This document shows positions 1 through 7,590 of a DNA stretch of 64,000 nt, piece after piece. Source of the stretch: JAFDVL01 sp043783625 (GTDB taxonomy: Bacteria; Acidobacteriota; Blastocatellia; RBC074); NCBI GenBank assembly GCA_043783625.1, contig JAYVZE010000077.1, positions 1-64,000 on the forward strand, written 5' to 3'. Position 1 is the first letter of the stretch. The number at the start of each line of letters is the position of its first letter. Made by a program: the position numbers and the translations under genes. Below the pieces are notes generated by a model, which was not told the origin of the DNA, searched no databases, and saw nothing but the letters and a program-made list of their open reading frames with translations.

Positions 1-1
1 C

Positions 2-709
2 TATGTCAAAGTGAGTTGCAGTTCGCTCAATAACAGCATTCGAATGGGCGGAATTGTCTGGATGCGCGTTAGTTCGCAAAGCTTGACGGGCTATGATGAA
101 GATAGTTCTAATCTATTAAGTTCTGCTAATTCTTCAGCGACTTTACGTGATGGGAAACCGACCGGTGCGCACGGCGCAAGAGTGTCGAAAAAAGTAGTTC
201 CCGGTATTGCTGGTACTGGTGATACAGCAGCTTATGGGCTTAACTATATTTTTGAGGACGGGTCAAAAATAGTTACTCCTGTTGAATTTGAACAGTTTGA
301 ACCGCCTGATATGGGTGGAATGACGGCATTGGTTGAGAAGGACAATAAGCCTGTAATGGTAAAACCGATAAGTGCTAACCCGCAAAGTTTAATTGATAAA
401 GCCGCTGAAGGTGCACTCTCAATTTTACTGAATAACAAAACTTGCCGTGATGCACTTGGAATTGGAGAAAAAGATCAAAATGCTTTAAATGTGCTTGCTG
501 GTATTTACAAAACAGGAAGGATTTATACCAAGCACTTTTGGTTGGAAGGTATAACTGCAGAGACTCAGTTTGAATATTCTGGATTCGGTAGTCCATACAT
601 TAATGTCAGTATTGAAAATTTTATTAATCATGGAGGAGATACTTGGACTTTTGGTCATCCTAACGGTGGGCTTCAAGCTTCTCTACTTTGGATGGTGCGA
701 TATTTGTAA
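2..709 (+). pseudogene. C-terminal region of a large protein, first part of a frameshifted reading frame
   Basis: The frame is open from the left edge of the window, so the gene starts upstream and the GTG at 11 is probably not its start. The residues have no signal peptide and no membrane segment and are rich in Gly, Ser and Asn. The frame stops at 709, but the adjacent frame continues directly with a zinc-protease motif (next entry). Skipping two bases (the second TC of a TCTCT run near 680-684) joins the two parts into one smooth protein. The layout, a long variable protein ending in a HExxH domain, resembles the ends of RHS or other polymorphic-toxin proteins, but no YD repeats lie inside the window, so that identity is only a guess. 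Confidence 0.5.
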
Positions 710-879
710 TGTTACATGAAACTGGACACGCAACAGGTAAATATTTACATAGCTCTAAATTTTGGGCTAATTTTTATGGATACAAGCATGGGGCTTCTTC
801 AGAGGAATTGAATAAAATTGTTTATGACAATTGCATGAAAGATCGAAGATATATTCCGAAACCACACGTAGCTAAATAA
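664..879 (+). pseudogene. HETGH zincin-like C-terminus, second part of the frameshifted reading frame
   Basis: This frame encodes a stretch containing LHETGHATGK, a HExxH zinc-binding motif as in zincin metallopeptidases, and ends at 879 after about 60 further residues. It has no ribosome binding site and its possible starts (TTG 688, ATG 709) lie inside the preceding frame, so it is best read as the C-terminal end of that protein. The third zinc ligand is not obvious; downstream Glu and His residues could supply it. Either the gene is inactivated by a 2-base insertion or the read contains an indel. Confidence 0.5.
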
Positions 880-1100
880 ATTGAAAGCTCACTCATAAAT
901 CTTTTTTCACGATTTGTGAAATTTCAGTTCAATGCGCTTACGGGAACGAACGTGCATTTTTGAGATCTTTTAAACATTTAACATTTAATCATCTAAGCAT
1001 AAGTGCTGAGGTGTAGTGAACACTGACAATCCTGATTCCATCGTGATGCGGTGAATCTTAATACCGCAGAATTTATATCAGGGGTCTTAATGAGAAGAAT

Positions 1101-2135
1101 ATGAAAAAAATATTTTTAATCACTGTACTTCTTTCTCAGTTTGGGTGTGGCGTAATTTTTCATCAAGAACAATTAGAAGTTCTACCTAAAGTGAAAGACT
1201 GGTCTTTGGTTAGAGATGGCTCAATTTATGTCATTGATTATCAAAGAAGTTTACTTTCATTTCAGAGCCAAAGTAATGAATGGCGCACTCTGAATAAATC
1301 AAAAGGTATAAAATTTGAAAAAATAAATTTTATAAATGAATCGAGAGGCTGGGGATTATGGCGAGATGGCCGCATATTTAGTACTTTGGATAAAGGAGAG
1401 ACTTGGGTGGAACAAGGGATAATTAATTATCATGGACAATCTATTGAAGCTAGGGTCTTTAATTTAAAATTTCTTAATGAAAATGATGGCTTTTTATCTG
1501 ACACTAATTCAATATGGGTTACACAGGACAGCGGTAAAACATGGAAAAGAAATTTTGTTAAGAGAGACACAAGTGAATCTGTTGTAAATTTGTATTGTAG
1601 CTTCTATAAAAATAAAGAAGAAGTCTGGATTGGAAGCGAAAATGGAGAAATTTTTCATAGCTTAGATTCTGGAATGAGCTGGAAATCATTAGTGATTGCG
1701 GAAAAAGGGTTGACTTTTAACAAGATCGCATTTGTTGATGATAAGTTTGGCTGGGTAGTAAGCTATCCAACTGGAGAAATGTTAACAACCGAGGATGGCG
1801 GCGGAACATGGCAAGAGCGTTTTAGCCTTTCAGATAAAGGGACTTACTATATTCTAGGTCTTACCTTTGTCGAAAATAAAGAAGGATGGGCTATTGGTGC
1901 AGATACTGTAGAGTCAGCGACAAGTGCTGGTATGCCTCAAATGGGGCGATTATTACATACAGTTGATGGAGGGTTATCTTGGGTAGAAGTGAATACTAAC
2001 TTAAATGAGTCAAGCTTCAATAAGATAGACTTTGTCAATGCTAACCTTGGATGGTTAGCAGGTAAAGATAATTTGTATATAATATCGAATAAAGGAAACT
2101 CATTCGAAAAGAGTTATACATTCAGTTCAAAATAG
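1101..2135 (+). CDS. YCF48-like / Asp-box beta-propeller lipoprotein
   Basis: The N-terminus is a lipoprotein signal with the lipidated Cys at residue 16 (QFGC). The body carries five Asp-box motifs of the form S/T-x-D-x-G-x-x-W ending near residues 102, 148, 194, 237 and 294, each preceded by a GW or GxxS strand. This is the pattern of BNR/sialidase-type and YCF48 (photosystem II assembly factor Hcf136-like) beta-propellers. In non-photosynthetic bacteria such proteins are envelope lipoproteins of unknown binding partner. A weak AGAAGA lies just before the ATG at 1101. The gene stands alone with about 220 bp upstream. Codon use is AT-rich compared with later housekeeping genes. Confidence 0.8.
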   Translation: MKKIFLITVLLSQFGCGVIFHQEQLEVLPKVKDWSLVRDGSIYVIDYQRSLLSFQSQSNEWRTLNKSKGIKFEKINFINESRGWGLWRDGRIFSTLDKGETWVEQGIINYHGQSIEARVFNLKFLNENDGFLSDTNSIWVTQDSGKTWKRNFVKRDTSESVVNLYCSFYKNKEEVWIGSENGEIFHSLDSGMSWKSLVIAEKGLTFNKIAFVDDKFGWVVSYPTGEMLTTEDGGGTWQERFSLSDKGTYYILGLTFVENKEGWAIGADTVESATSAGMPQMGRLLHTVDGGLSWVEVNTNLNESSFNKIDFVNANLGWLAGKDNLYIISNKGNSFEKSYTFSSK

Positions 2136-2187
2136 TAGAGTTGTTGTGATATTTAGAATCAATGGGAAAGGTTGAACTTCGTGGGTG

Positions 2188-2463
2188 TCAGAAATTTTGT
2201 GTAAGTGAATGTTGGATAGTGAAGCGACCATCAAAGAGGATCGCGGTTTGATTGAGCGCGCGTTCCCAATCCAGAATGGGTATCGTCCATTTTTTCTTGA
2301 TATTTTGCAAGGCTAAATTGAGCAATTCGTCCGCCGCTTTAAGGAACGCGGCTCGGTTTTTGAAGATTGTTTACAACGACATATTCAACGACTCAATCGC
2401 ATGACGTATGTTTCCGCTCGCACTTTTCGACTCATCAATGGCTGGGACATTAAGCGTGGAAAG
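2188..2463 (-). pseudogene. IS256/mutator-family transposase, C-terminal remnant
   Basis: Read on the minus strand from 2463 to 2188, the frame gives HAIESLNMSL, then FKNRAAFLKAADELL, then LALQNIKKKWTIPILDWE and ALNQTAILFDGRF before a TGA. This is the characteristic C-terminal block of IS256-family transposases (AIESLN, then KKWTMPIRDW, then ALNQF). One in-frame stop (TAA at 2371-2373 on the complement) interrupts it just after SLNMSL, and no upstream catalytic DDE domain is present. It is a dead fragment. No terminal inverted repeats were recognised. It lies 145 bp from an acetyl-CoA synthetase fragment, so the locus has seen insertion and deletion. Confidence 0.75.
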
Positions 2464-2607
2464 CGGAGCAGGAAGAGCGGAAAAACTGGGAGCAAACTTT
2501 GTTGGATGGCGTAGCTCGCTCAAAGTTCACGCTTCACCGTAGGAACGCCAGCGAATCATGGCGTTCCACAAACTAAAGTTTGAACTCATGACGCCTGGGT
2601 TCTGAAC

Positions 2608-2853
2608 TTATTCATTATCTTCACGTAATTTCTTGAGTACTGAAAAATCTTCCAGCGTAGTCGTATCGCCTGACACTTTTCCTCCGGCTGCCAATTCCCG
2701 CAGCAGCCTGCTGATAATTTTTCCTGCTCTGGTTTTCGGCAAGGTGTCCGTGAAGCGAATGTCGTCGGGTTTGGCGATGGCTCCGATTTCCTTGCTGACG
2801 TGATTGAGGCAGTCACCATCATTAAGACAATCCGTGTGCCTAGCCAGGCTCAA
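2608..2853 (-). pseudogene. acetyl-CoA synthetase, C-terminal remnant
   Basis: From about 2815 down to the stop at 2608 the minus strand encodes HVSKEIGAIAKPDDIRFTD, LPKTRAGKIISRLLRELA and GDTTTLEDFSVLKKLRED. This is the highly conserved C-terminal end of acetyl-CoA synthetase (AMP-forming), including the PKTRxGKI segment whose Lys is the regulatory acetylation site. Only some 70 of about 650 residues remain. The N-terminal few residues of the open frame do not match the family, and the adenylation core is missing. It is therefore a pseudogene tail and not a functional Acs. Confidence 0.85.
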
Positions 2854-2918
2854 GGGACGTTGATGTCGAGTGTCAGTGGGGATAGGATGACGCGGATTAC
2901 TTGAAATCTTACCTGGAA

Positions 2919-3818
2919 TTATTGACGAAATTTTTCGGCTATATCTTTTGCCGCAATCGCTCCGTGACCGACGGCGGTGGCGATGCTCAAGCAGACCGGA
3001 CGACAGACATCTCCAACGGCATAAATATTTTCTACTGAAGTTCGCTGCGCACGATCTGTTACGATATAACCAGTGTTGTCTACTTTTATTTGCCCGCTAA
3101 AAATTTCAGTATTCGGTTTAATTCCCAATCGAACGACTACACCGCCGACCAATAATTCTTCTGATTTTTGCGAAGTTAGATCATGAATCGTGAGCGAAAA
3201 TTGCGCCTCGGATTGCTTTACTTCTGTAATTTCGCAATGGGTTCGGATGGTGATGCGCGGATGTTCCTGCGCTTGTTCCAGCCAGGTCTGACGGGATCGA
3301 AATTTCTCAGAACGATGAATTAAAATTACTTCAGGACAGACTTCCGCGAGGATCAAACTGTCTTCGACGGCGGAATCTCCACCGCCGATGACGCAGACGG
3401 ATTTACCCGCTAATTTCTCCTGATCCTGAAGTGCGGAATAGCTGACGAATTGAGACTCATTCGGCAAGCCAAGCGCCCGCGTACTGGCTCCGGTCGCAAT
3501 AATCAACGCCTGAAAATCGAAACGCTCATCGCCTGTGATTAAATATTTTTCCTGAAGATTGATGGATTCAATCCGGCAATTCAAACGCCAGTTTAATTGA
3601 TAATTTTGTAAATGCGCGACGAAGGCATCACGCAATTCAAGCCCGGTCTTATCAGGAAATCCGGGATACTCCAGCATCGGATGATGCATCTGTAGCATCT
3701 GCCCGCCCAGCTCTGAAGCCTGATCCAGCATCAATGCTGACAGTCCTAAGGAATGACACCACAGCAACGCACTGATCCCGGCTGGCCCTCCGCCCACGAT
3801 GATGACTTGATAACTCAT
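2919..3818 (-). CDS. thioredoxin reductase-like FAD/NAD(P)H oxidoreductase lacking the CxxC pair
   Basis: Two Rossmann motifs are visible: IIVGGGPAG near the N-terminus for FAD, and CVIGGGDSAVEDS in the middle for NAD(P)H. The C-terminal FAD motif IYAVGDVC is also present. Length (about 300 residues) and order match low-molecular-weight thioredoxin reductases. In true TrxB a CxxC (usually CATC) comes shortly before the GGGDSA motif; here that position reads SYSA, so disulfide exchange with thioredoxin is unlikely. Relatives with this loss include ferredoxin/flavodoxin-NADP reductases of the TrxR type. I chose ATG 3818 (MSYQVIIVGGG); a GTG at 3833 is also in frame. Neither has a good Shine-Dalgarno sequence. 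Confidence 0.85.
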   Translation of the reverse strand: MSYQVIIVGGGPAGISALLWCHSLGLSALMLDQASELGGQMLQMHHPMLEYPGFPDKTGLELRDAFVAHLQNYQLNWRLNCRIESINLQEKYLITGDERFDFQALIIATGASTRALGLPNESQFVSYSALQDQEKLAGKSVCVIGGGDSAVEDSLILAEVCPEVILIHRSEKFRSRQTWLEQAQEHPRITIRTHCEITEVKQSEAQFSLTIHDLTSQKSEELLVGGVVVRLGIKPNTEIFSGQIKVDNTGYIVTDRAQRTSVENIYAVGDVCRPVCLSIATAVGHGAIAAKDIAEKFRQ

Positions 3819-3911
3819 GCCTATATCGAACACTTTTTGCCAGAGTTTTTCAACTATTACGAAACGATTAAGGGGCGGGTGAAAATTAATTAAAGCCTGT
3901 GCCTAAGGAGT

Positions 3912-4065
3912 GACTGGAGCGCGGACGCCTCGCCTGCTGTTTGCCAGCGCAGCGACGCAAACCAACTGGCGAGCAAGCTGGCTGGCGATCACGCGCCCTC
4001 CTCGCCACGTTACGCGAGCGGCGTTCCACGCGCTCGCGGCAAGCAAGATGCGTGCGCTCCCAGTC
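3912..4065. mobile_element. GC-rich MITE-like extragenic element with terminal inverted repeats
   Basis: A 154-bp block much richer in G and C than its neighbours begins with GACTGGAGCGC and ends with GCGCTCCCAGTC, the reverse complement of the beginning apart from one extra G. Inside are several short palindromes (GTTTGC...GCAAAC; repeated TGGCGAGC and GCGCTCGCG words). Open frames crossing it on both strands look non-biological (Arg/Ala-rich, no ribosome binding site). It sits between two genes. It is probably a non-autonomous dispersed repeat, but only one copy was seen in this window. Confidence 0.5.
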
Positions 4066-4075
4066 GCCCCACTTT

Positions 4076-4270
4076 CTAACGCTGAACGTTGAGTGCAATT
4101 GTTTCGACGATGGTTGTTTTTACGGTGTTGGAATTGACCTTAAAGGTTTCGCCTTTTTCGTTTTTATATTCAACGGTAGCAGTGTTGACAACGACAGGCG
4201 CAGGCTTGACCTCTGGTGTTGACGACGGCAGCGGGTGTGAGAGAGCAGCAAGTAATAACAGGGAAATCAT
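4076..4270 (-). CDS. small secreted protein of unknown function
   Basis: A 64-residue protein starts at ATG 4270 behind a clear ribosome binding site (AAAGGA, about 6 bases before the start). The first 12 residues are hydrophobic (MISLLLLAALSH), consistent with a short signal sequence. The remainder, with VVVNTATVEYKNEKGETFK and NSNTVKTT, resembles the Asn/Thr-rich strands of DUF11-type or bacterial Ig-like repeat domains, in which NTATV and NSNTV words recur. The stop lies only 11 bp from the GC-rich element. The good ribosome binding site makes it likely a real gene although it is short. Confidence 0.6.
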   Translation of the reverse strand: MISLLLLAALSHPLPSSTPEVKPAPVVVNTATVEYKNEKGETFKVNSNTVKTTIVETIALNVQR

Positions 4271-4376
4271 AAATTGTTCCTTTCGATTGATGAGAGTCAG
4301 ATAAGTAATAGTGCCAATCGGGAAGAATTACCAGTTCGCTTGAATCGTAACTCTGTGAATGCCATCATCTTCTGGT

Positions 4377-5333
4377 ATGAAAATAATGTTTTTGATGATT
4401 TGCGTCTTCGGATTCAGTTTAATGACTTGCTCGTTGTCTGAATCAAAAGCTGAAAAAAATAATGACGCTCCATTCAAGCCCTGGGCTGAAGTGGAAAATA
4501 AAGATTCGCAAAATCTGGCGGCCTCTTCCTACGACGAAGGAAAACAAATCGGAACGATCACCAGCAAATCATTGGAAGAAGTTTCCGGGTTAGTTGCCAG
4601 CCGAAATAATGCTGATGTCTTCTGGGTGAATAATGATAGCGGTGATAAAGCCCGGCTCTATGCAATTCATTCCAGCGGAAAATTGCTGGCACAAGTCGAA
4701 ATCGAAGGCGTAACCAGTATTGACTGGGAAGATCTGAGCGTCGGGTCGGAGAAAGACGGCAAGCCTGCTCTTTATATTTTTGATGCCGGAGATAACGACA
4801 AAGTGCGCGATGACTACGTTATTTATCGCGTTCCTGAACCGACAACTATCAACGATCAAAAAATAACAAAAGATTTGGTCGAATCGTTTCCATTTGCTTA
4901 TCCCGATGGTCATCACGATTGCGAAGGATTTTTTGTTGATCCGGTCAGCGGGCAAATTTTTCTGATTACGAAAACTTACAAAGAAGATTGCGGGGTTTAT
5001 ACTTTCCCAATGCCTCTGCGCGCCGGAGAAAAAGTAATCCTCGAAAAAGTCGGTGGTCAACATATCAAGAGTATTGAACGGCTACGGGCAGTTACCGGCG
5101 CAGCCATTTCTCCTGATGGTTTGCGTGTTGCCATTCGTACTTACTTCGGAGCCTTTGAACTGGAGCGCACGAAAGGAAAATCTCTTGCTACGATTTTTGA
5201 CATTGAACCAATCATCATCAAAGCTCCACTATTAAAACAAGCTGAAGCGATTGCATATTCGCTGGATGGTAAATCAATTCTGATGACGAGTGAAAAAATC
5301 CCGGCTCCAATTTTTCAATTGAAACGCAAATAG
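4377..5333 (+). CDS. putative beta-propeller lipoprotein
   Basis: Starting at ATG 4377 gives MKIMFLMICVFGFSLMTC, a lipoprotein signal with a plausible lipobox (SLMTC). An upstream ATG at 4359 would add six polar residues; neither start has a strong ribosome binding site. The mature part contains SGLVASRNNADVFWVNNDSG, DWEDLSVG and LYIFDAGDN, and ISPDGLRVAIRTY later. These are the repeated strand signatures of secreted beta-propeller proteins found widely in Bacteroidota, Planctomycetota and Acidobacteriota, some of them related to esterase-like phytases. No catalytic residues can be assigned. It reads away from the small secreted gene on the other strand. Confidence 0.7.
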   Translation: MKIMFLMICVFGFSLMTCSLSESKAEKNNDAPFKPWAEVENKDSQNLAASSYDEGKQIGTITSKSLEEVSGLVASRNNADVFWVNNDSGDKARLYAIHSSGKLLAQVEIEGVTSIDWEDLSVGSEKDGKPALYIFDAGDNDKVRDDYVIYRVPEPTTINDQKITKDLVESFPFAYPDGHHDCEGFFVDPVSGQIFLITKTYKEDCGVYTFPMPLRAGEKVILEKVGGQHIKSIERLRAVTGAAISPDGLRVAIRTYFGAFELERTKGKSLATIFDIEPIIIKAPLLKQAEAIAYSLDGKSILMTSEKIPAPIFQLKRK

Positions 5334-5394
5334 AGTTCGAAAATTTTATTATCAGGAAGAGGGTTCCGGCTGTGGCTGGATGGAGTCAAAGATT

Positions 5395-5646
5395 TTAATG
5401 ATGATCTATGTCCCGACGAATATCCTGGCGCCAGATTTCGATAATTAAACGATCAACTTCAGTCCAGTGCAGTTGGCATGGCTTCACCTCCGCGCCGTAA
5501 AAGCGCGAAACAAGTTGACGCAGCCCGTCAAATCCCAGACCTTTTTTCCAGCCTTCACACAGAAGGTGAAGCTGACGGTCTGAAGTCAGAGAATCAGGGA
5601 TAGCAGTACGATGTATGAGAGCAGCTGATGCGGATGAATGAACCAT
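5395..5646 (-). CDS. hypothetical 83-residue protein
   Basis: This minus-strand frame starts at ATG 5646 with GGAAGGA about 11 bases upstream, an acceptable ribosome binding site. The sequence is mostly helical and mixed-charge (RQLHLLCEGWKKGLGFDGL, then LHWTEVDRLIIEIWRQDI), which looks more like a real globular protein than a shadow frame. The arrangement of two helices followed by a T-E-x-D-R-L-I helix faintly recalls phage GemA/DUF1018-type regulators, but this is not firm. There is no partner gene. Confidence 0.45.
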   Translation of the reverse strand: MVHSSASAALIHRTAIPDSLTSDRQLHLLCEGWKKGLGFDGLRQLVSRFYGAEVKPCQLHWTEVDRLIIEIWRQDIRRDIDHH

Positions 5647-5840
5647 CCTGCAACATCCTTCCCGGGGCGTAAGAAGACCAGACGTTTGCTTTTTCGATGG
5701 CTAGAATTTTTTATAATCCTTAGTCACACTCAAATTTAGGTCACAGAGGTCAGGTCTGTCAATTGCATCATTCAATTCCGTGATGCTAAGCTGCATAAAT
5801 ATTTCAATCAGGTCAAAATAATTTCTATCTTGGAGGTCAC

Positions 5841-6689
5841 ATGTTACGACGCATTTTGGCAGTTTCGGTTTTCTTCGCTCTGGCGATCAGTGTTTTTGCT
5901 CAGGATAATCTGAGCGTAGTTGGACGCCCGCAAAAAATTAAAGATCAGATGACGGCCCGTGGGATGCAGGATCAGGCGGCTCCTACGCTCACAATTATTG
6001 AACCCAAAACGGGTGCGACGATTTCCGGCTCGACCTTGAAACTTAAACTTGGCATCGGCGGAGATTTAAAAGGCTATCATCCACACAAAGACCCTGCGAC
6101 CAATACGGGCAATCACATTCATGTGATTCTTGACAATCAACCCTACGAAGCGCATTACAGCCTTGAGACCGGATTTGAATTGCGGAACCTCGCTGCCGGC
6201 AAGCATACAATCCGCGTTTTTGCTTCGCGCCCGTGGCATGAGAGCTATAAAAATAATGGATCATTTCAGATGGTGAGCTTTACCGTAGCTGGCGGCGGCG
6301 ATGCATCTAAGCCAACTACAACATCTAGCGGACAAACGATGGCGGAAGGCAAGGATTACGCAACGCAAAGTCAGGGCGGAGCCGTTAATGCTAAAAAGCC
6401 GTTATTGACCTACAGTCGTCCGAAAGGCGAATACAAAGGTGCTGATCCGGTGATGATTGATTTCTGGTTAAGCAACGCGAAGCTCAAAGGCGAAGGCGGA
6501 AAATATCAGGTGCGTTATTCGATTGACGGTGGTGCAGCGAAAATGTTGGATAAATGGGAACCCATCTGGGTTGATGGATTATCGAACGGGAAACATTCCA
6601 TCAAACTGGAACTCGTAGATAAAAAAGGAACCGTCGTAGATAACGGCGGGTACAACGTCACGACCCGCGAAATCAGCGTGGTGAAGTAA
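5841..6689 (+). CDS. secreted protein with two Ig-like domains
   Basis: A strong ribosome binding site (TTGGAGG) precedes ATG 5841. Residues 1-20 form a Sec signal peptide ending in FAQ. Two beta-rich domains follow: about 45-155 (TLTIIEPKTGATISG, then GNHIHVILDNQPYEA, then GKHTIRVFASRPWHES) and about 185-280 (DPVMIDFWLSNAKLK, then GLSNGKHSIKLELVDKKG). The NHIHVILD strand resembles DUF4399-type domains that hold conserved His residues. A linker rich in Thr, Ser and Gly separates them. It is monocistronic and ends in a strong terminator. Confidence 0.7.
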   Translation: MLRRILAVSVFFALAISVFAQDNLSVVGRPQKIKDQMTARGMQDQAAPTLTIIEPKTGATISGSTLKLKLGIGGDLKGYHPHKDPATNTGNHIHVILDNQPYEAHYSLETGFELRNLAAGKHTIRVFASRPWHESYKNNGSFQMVSFTVAGGGDASKPTTTSSGQTMAEGKDYATQSQGGAVNAKKPLLTYSRPKGEYKGADPVMIDFWLSNAKLKGEGGKYQVRYSIDGGAAKMLDKWEPIWVDGLSNGKHSIKLELVDKKGTVVDNGGYNVTTREISVVK

Positions 6690-6707
6690 CTAAAGCCAGA
6701 ATTATCT

Positions 6708-6751
6708 AAGCGAGGATGATTGCATTGTGATGTAATCATCCTCGCTTTTTT
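6708..6751 (+). terminator. rho-independent terminator
   Basis: A near-perfect stem with left arm AAGCGAGGATGATTGCA (ending at 6724) and right arm TGTAATCATCCTCGCTT (starting at 6731) has a 6-base loop and runs directly into TTTTTT at 6746-6751. It lies 20 bp after the Ig-like gene and also faces the acyltransferase gene on the other strand, where the A-run at the far side is short. Confidence 0.9.
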
Positions 6752-6779
6752 CGTTATAGAGAAATCCCAATGTTGATGA

Positions 6780-7559
6780 TTAATCGGTTCGGACTCTTGA
6801 GACAAATTCATCACGTACTTTCGTAATTAATTCATCCACATTTTTGAGCGTATATCCGGCGGTGCTGACGGGTGGCAGGAATTCAACATAGACATCATTT
6901 GGCAGGCAATATTTCGTTCCTTTCTTCATTACCAATCGCGTATCATTCACAACCATTGGAACGATTGGAACCCCGGCTTCGAGAGCCATGTAAAATACAC
7001 CTTTTTTGAACTCTTTCAGCTTCCCGTCAACAGTTCGCGTACCTTCAGGAAAGGCTACGACGGAGCGTCCGGTGTGCAGAACTTCGGCACCGCGTTTGGT
7101 GCTGGCGATGGCGGCTTCGCGGTTGGTGCGGTCTACGGGGATGGCGTGAACCTGACGAATTCCTTGTCCCATGATTGGAATTTTGAAGACTTCTTTTTTG
7201 GCTAACCACGCGGTATTTCTGGGGATATTGGCAATCAACAACGGCGGATCAAGGTTGCTTTGATGATTAGCGACAAAAACATACGCCTGATTTGGATCAA
7301 GTTTTTCGTAGCCACTCACGTGAACGCGTGCGCCTGCGGCTCTGACATAACAACGCGCTCCAAATCTACCGAACGGATAGATAAATTCCTTATAATTAAA
7401 AATTCCGCGCAGCATATAGCCAATCAAAATCACTGGAATTCCGATAATGATGAAGCATAAAGCGGCGACGATGAACGTCCAGTAATACCGAAGTTTTGGC
7501 AGTAAACCTACATCTGGCAAATCGGCTGTGCTAAACTTTGCGCTTTCTTGAGATTGCAT
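6780..7559 (-). CDS. 1-acyl-sn-glycerol-3-phosphate acyltransferase (PlsC family)
   Basis: PlsC-family enzymes transfer an acyl chain to lysophosphatidic acid at the inner membrane, making phosphatidic acid for phospholipids. The catalytic block NHQSNLDPPLL gives the HX4D motif, and FPEGTRTVDGKLKEFKKG gives the second motif (EGTR). A membrane segment (FIVAALCFIIIGIPVILIG) precedes the catalytic domain. ATG 7559 follows GGAG at a good distance; the in-frame TTG at 7577 does not. Length (259 residues) is typical. It is divergent from the M14 peptidase gene with only 31 bp between the starts. Confidence 0.9.
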   Translation of the reverse strand: MQSQESAKFSTADLPDVGLLPKLRYYWTFIVAALCFIIIGIPVILIGYMLRGIFNYKEFIYPFGRFGARCYVRAAGARVHVSGYEKLDPNQAYVFVANHQSNLDPPLLIANIPRNTAWLAKKEVFKIPIMGQGIRQVHAIPVDRTNREAAIASTKRGAEVLHTGRSVVAFPEGTRTVDGKLKEFKKGVFYMALEAGVPIVPMVVNDTRLVMKKGTKYCLPNDVYVEFLPPVSTAGYTLKNVDELITKVRDEFVSRVRTD

Positions 7560-7590
7560 TATTTGTACTCCCGGCAAAAGGAACTATTCG

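Noticed and set aside
3886..4222. Arg/Ala-rich frames in both directions
   Set aside because: They run through the GC-rich repeat element and lack translation signals.
4590..5063. 157-residue open frame on the minus strand
   Set aside because: Antisense to the propeller lipoprotein, with no ribosome binding site or recognisable domain.
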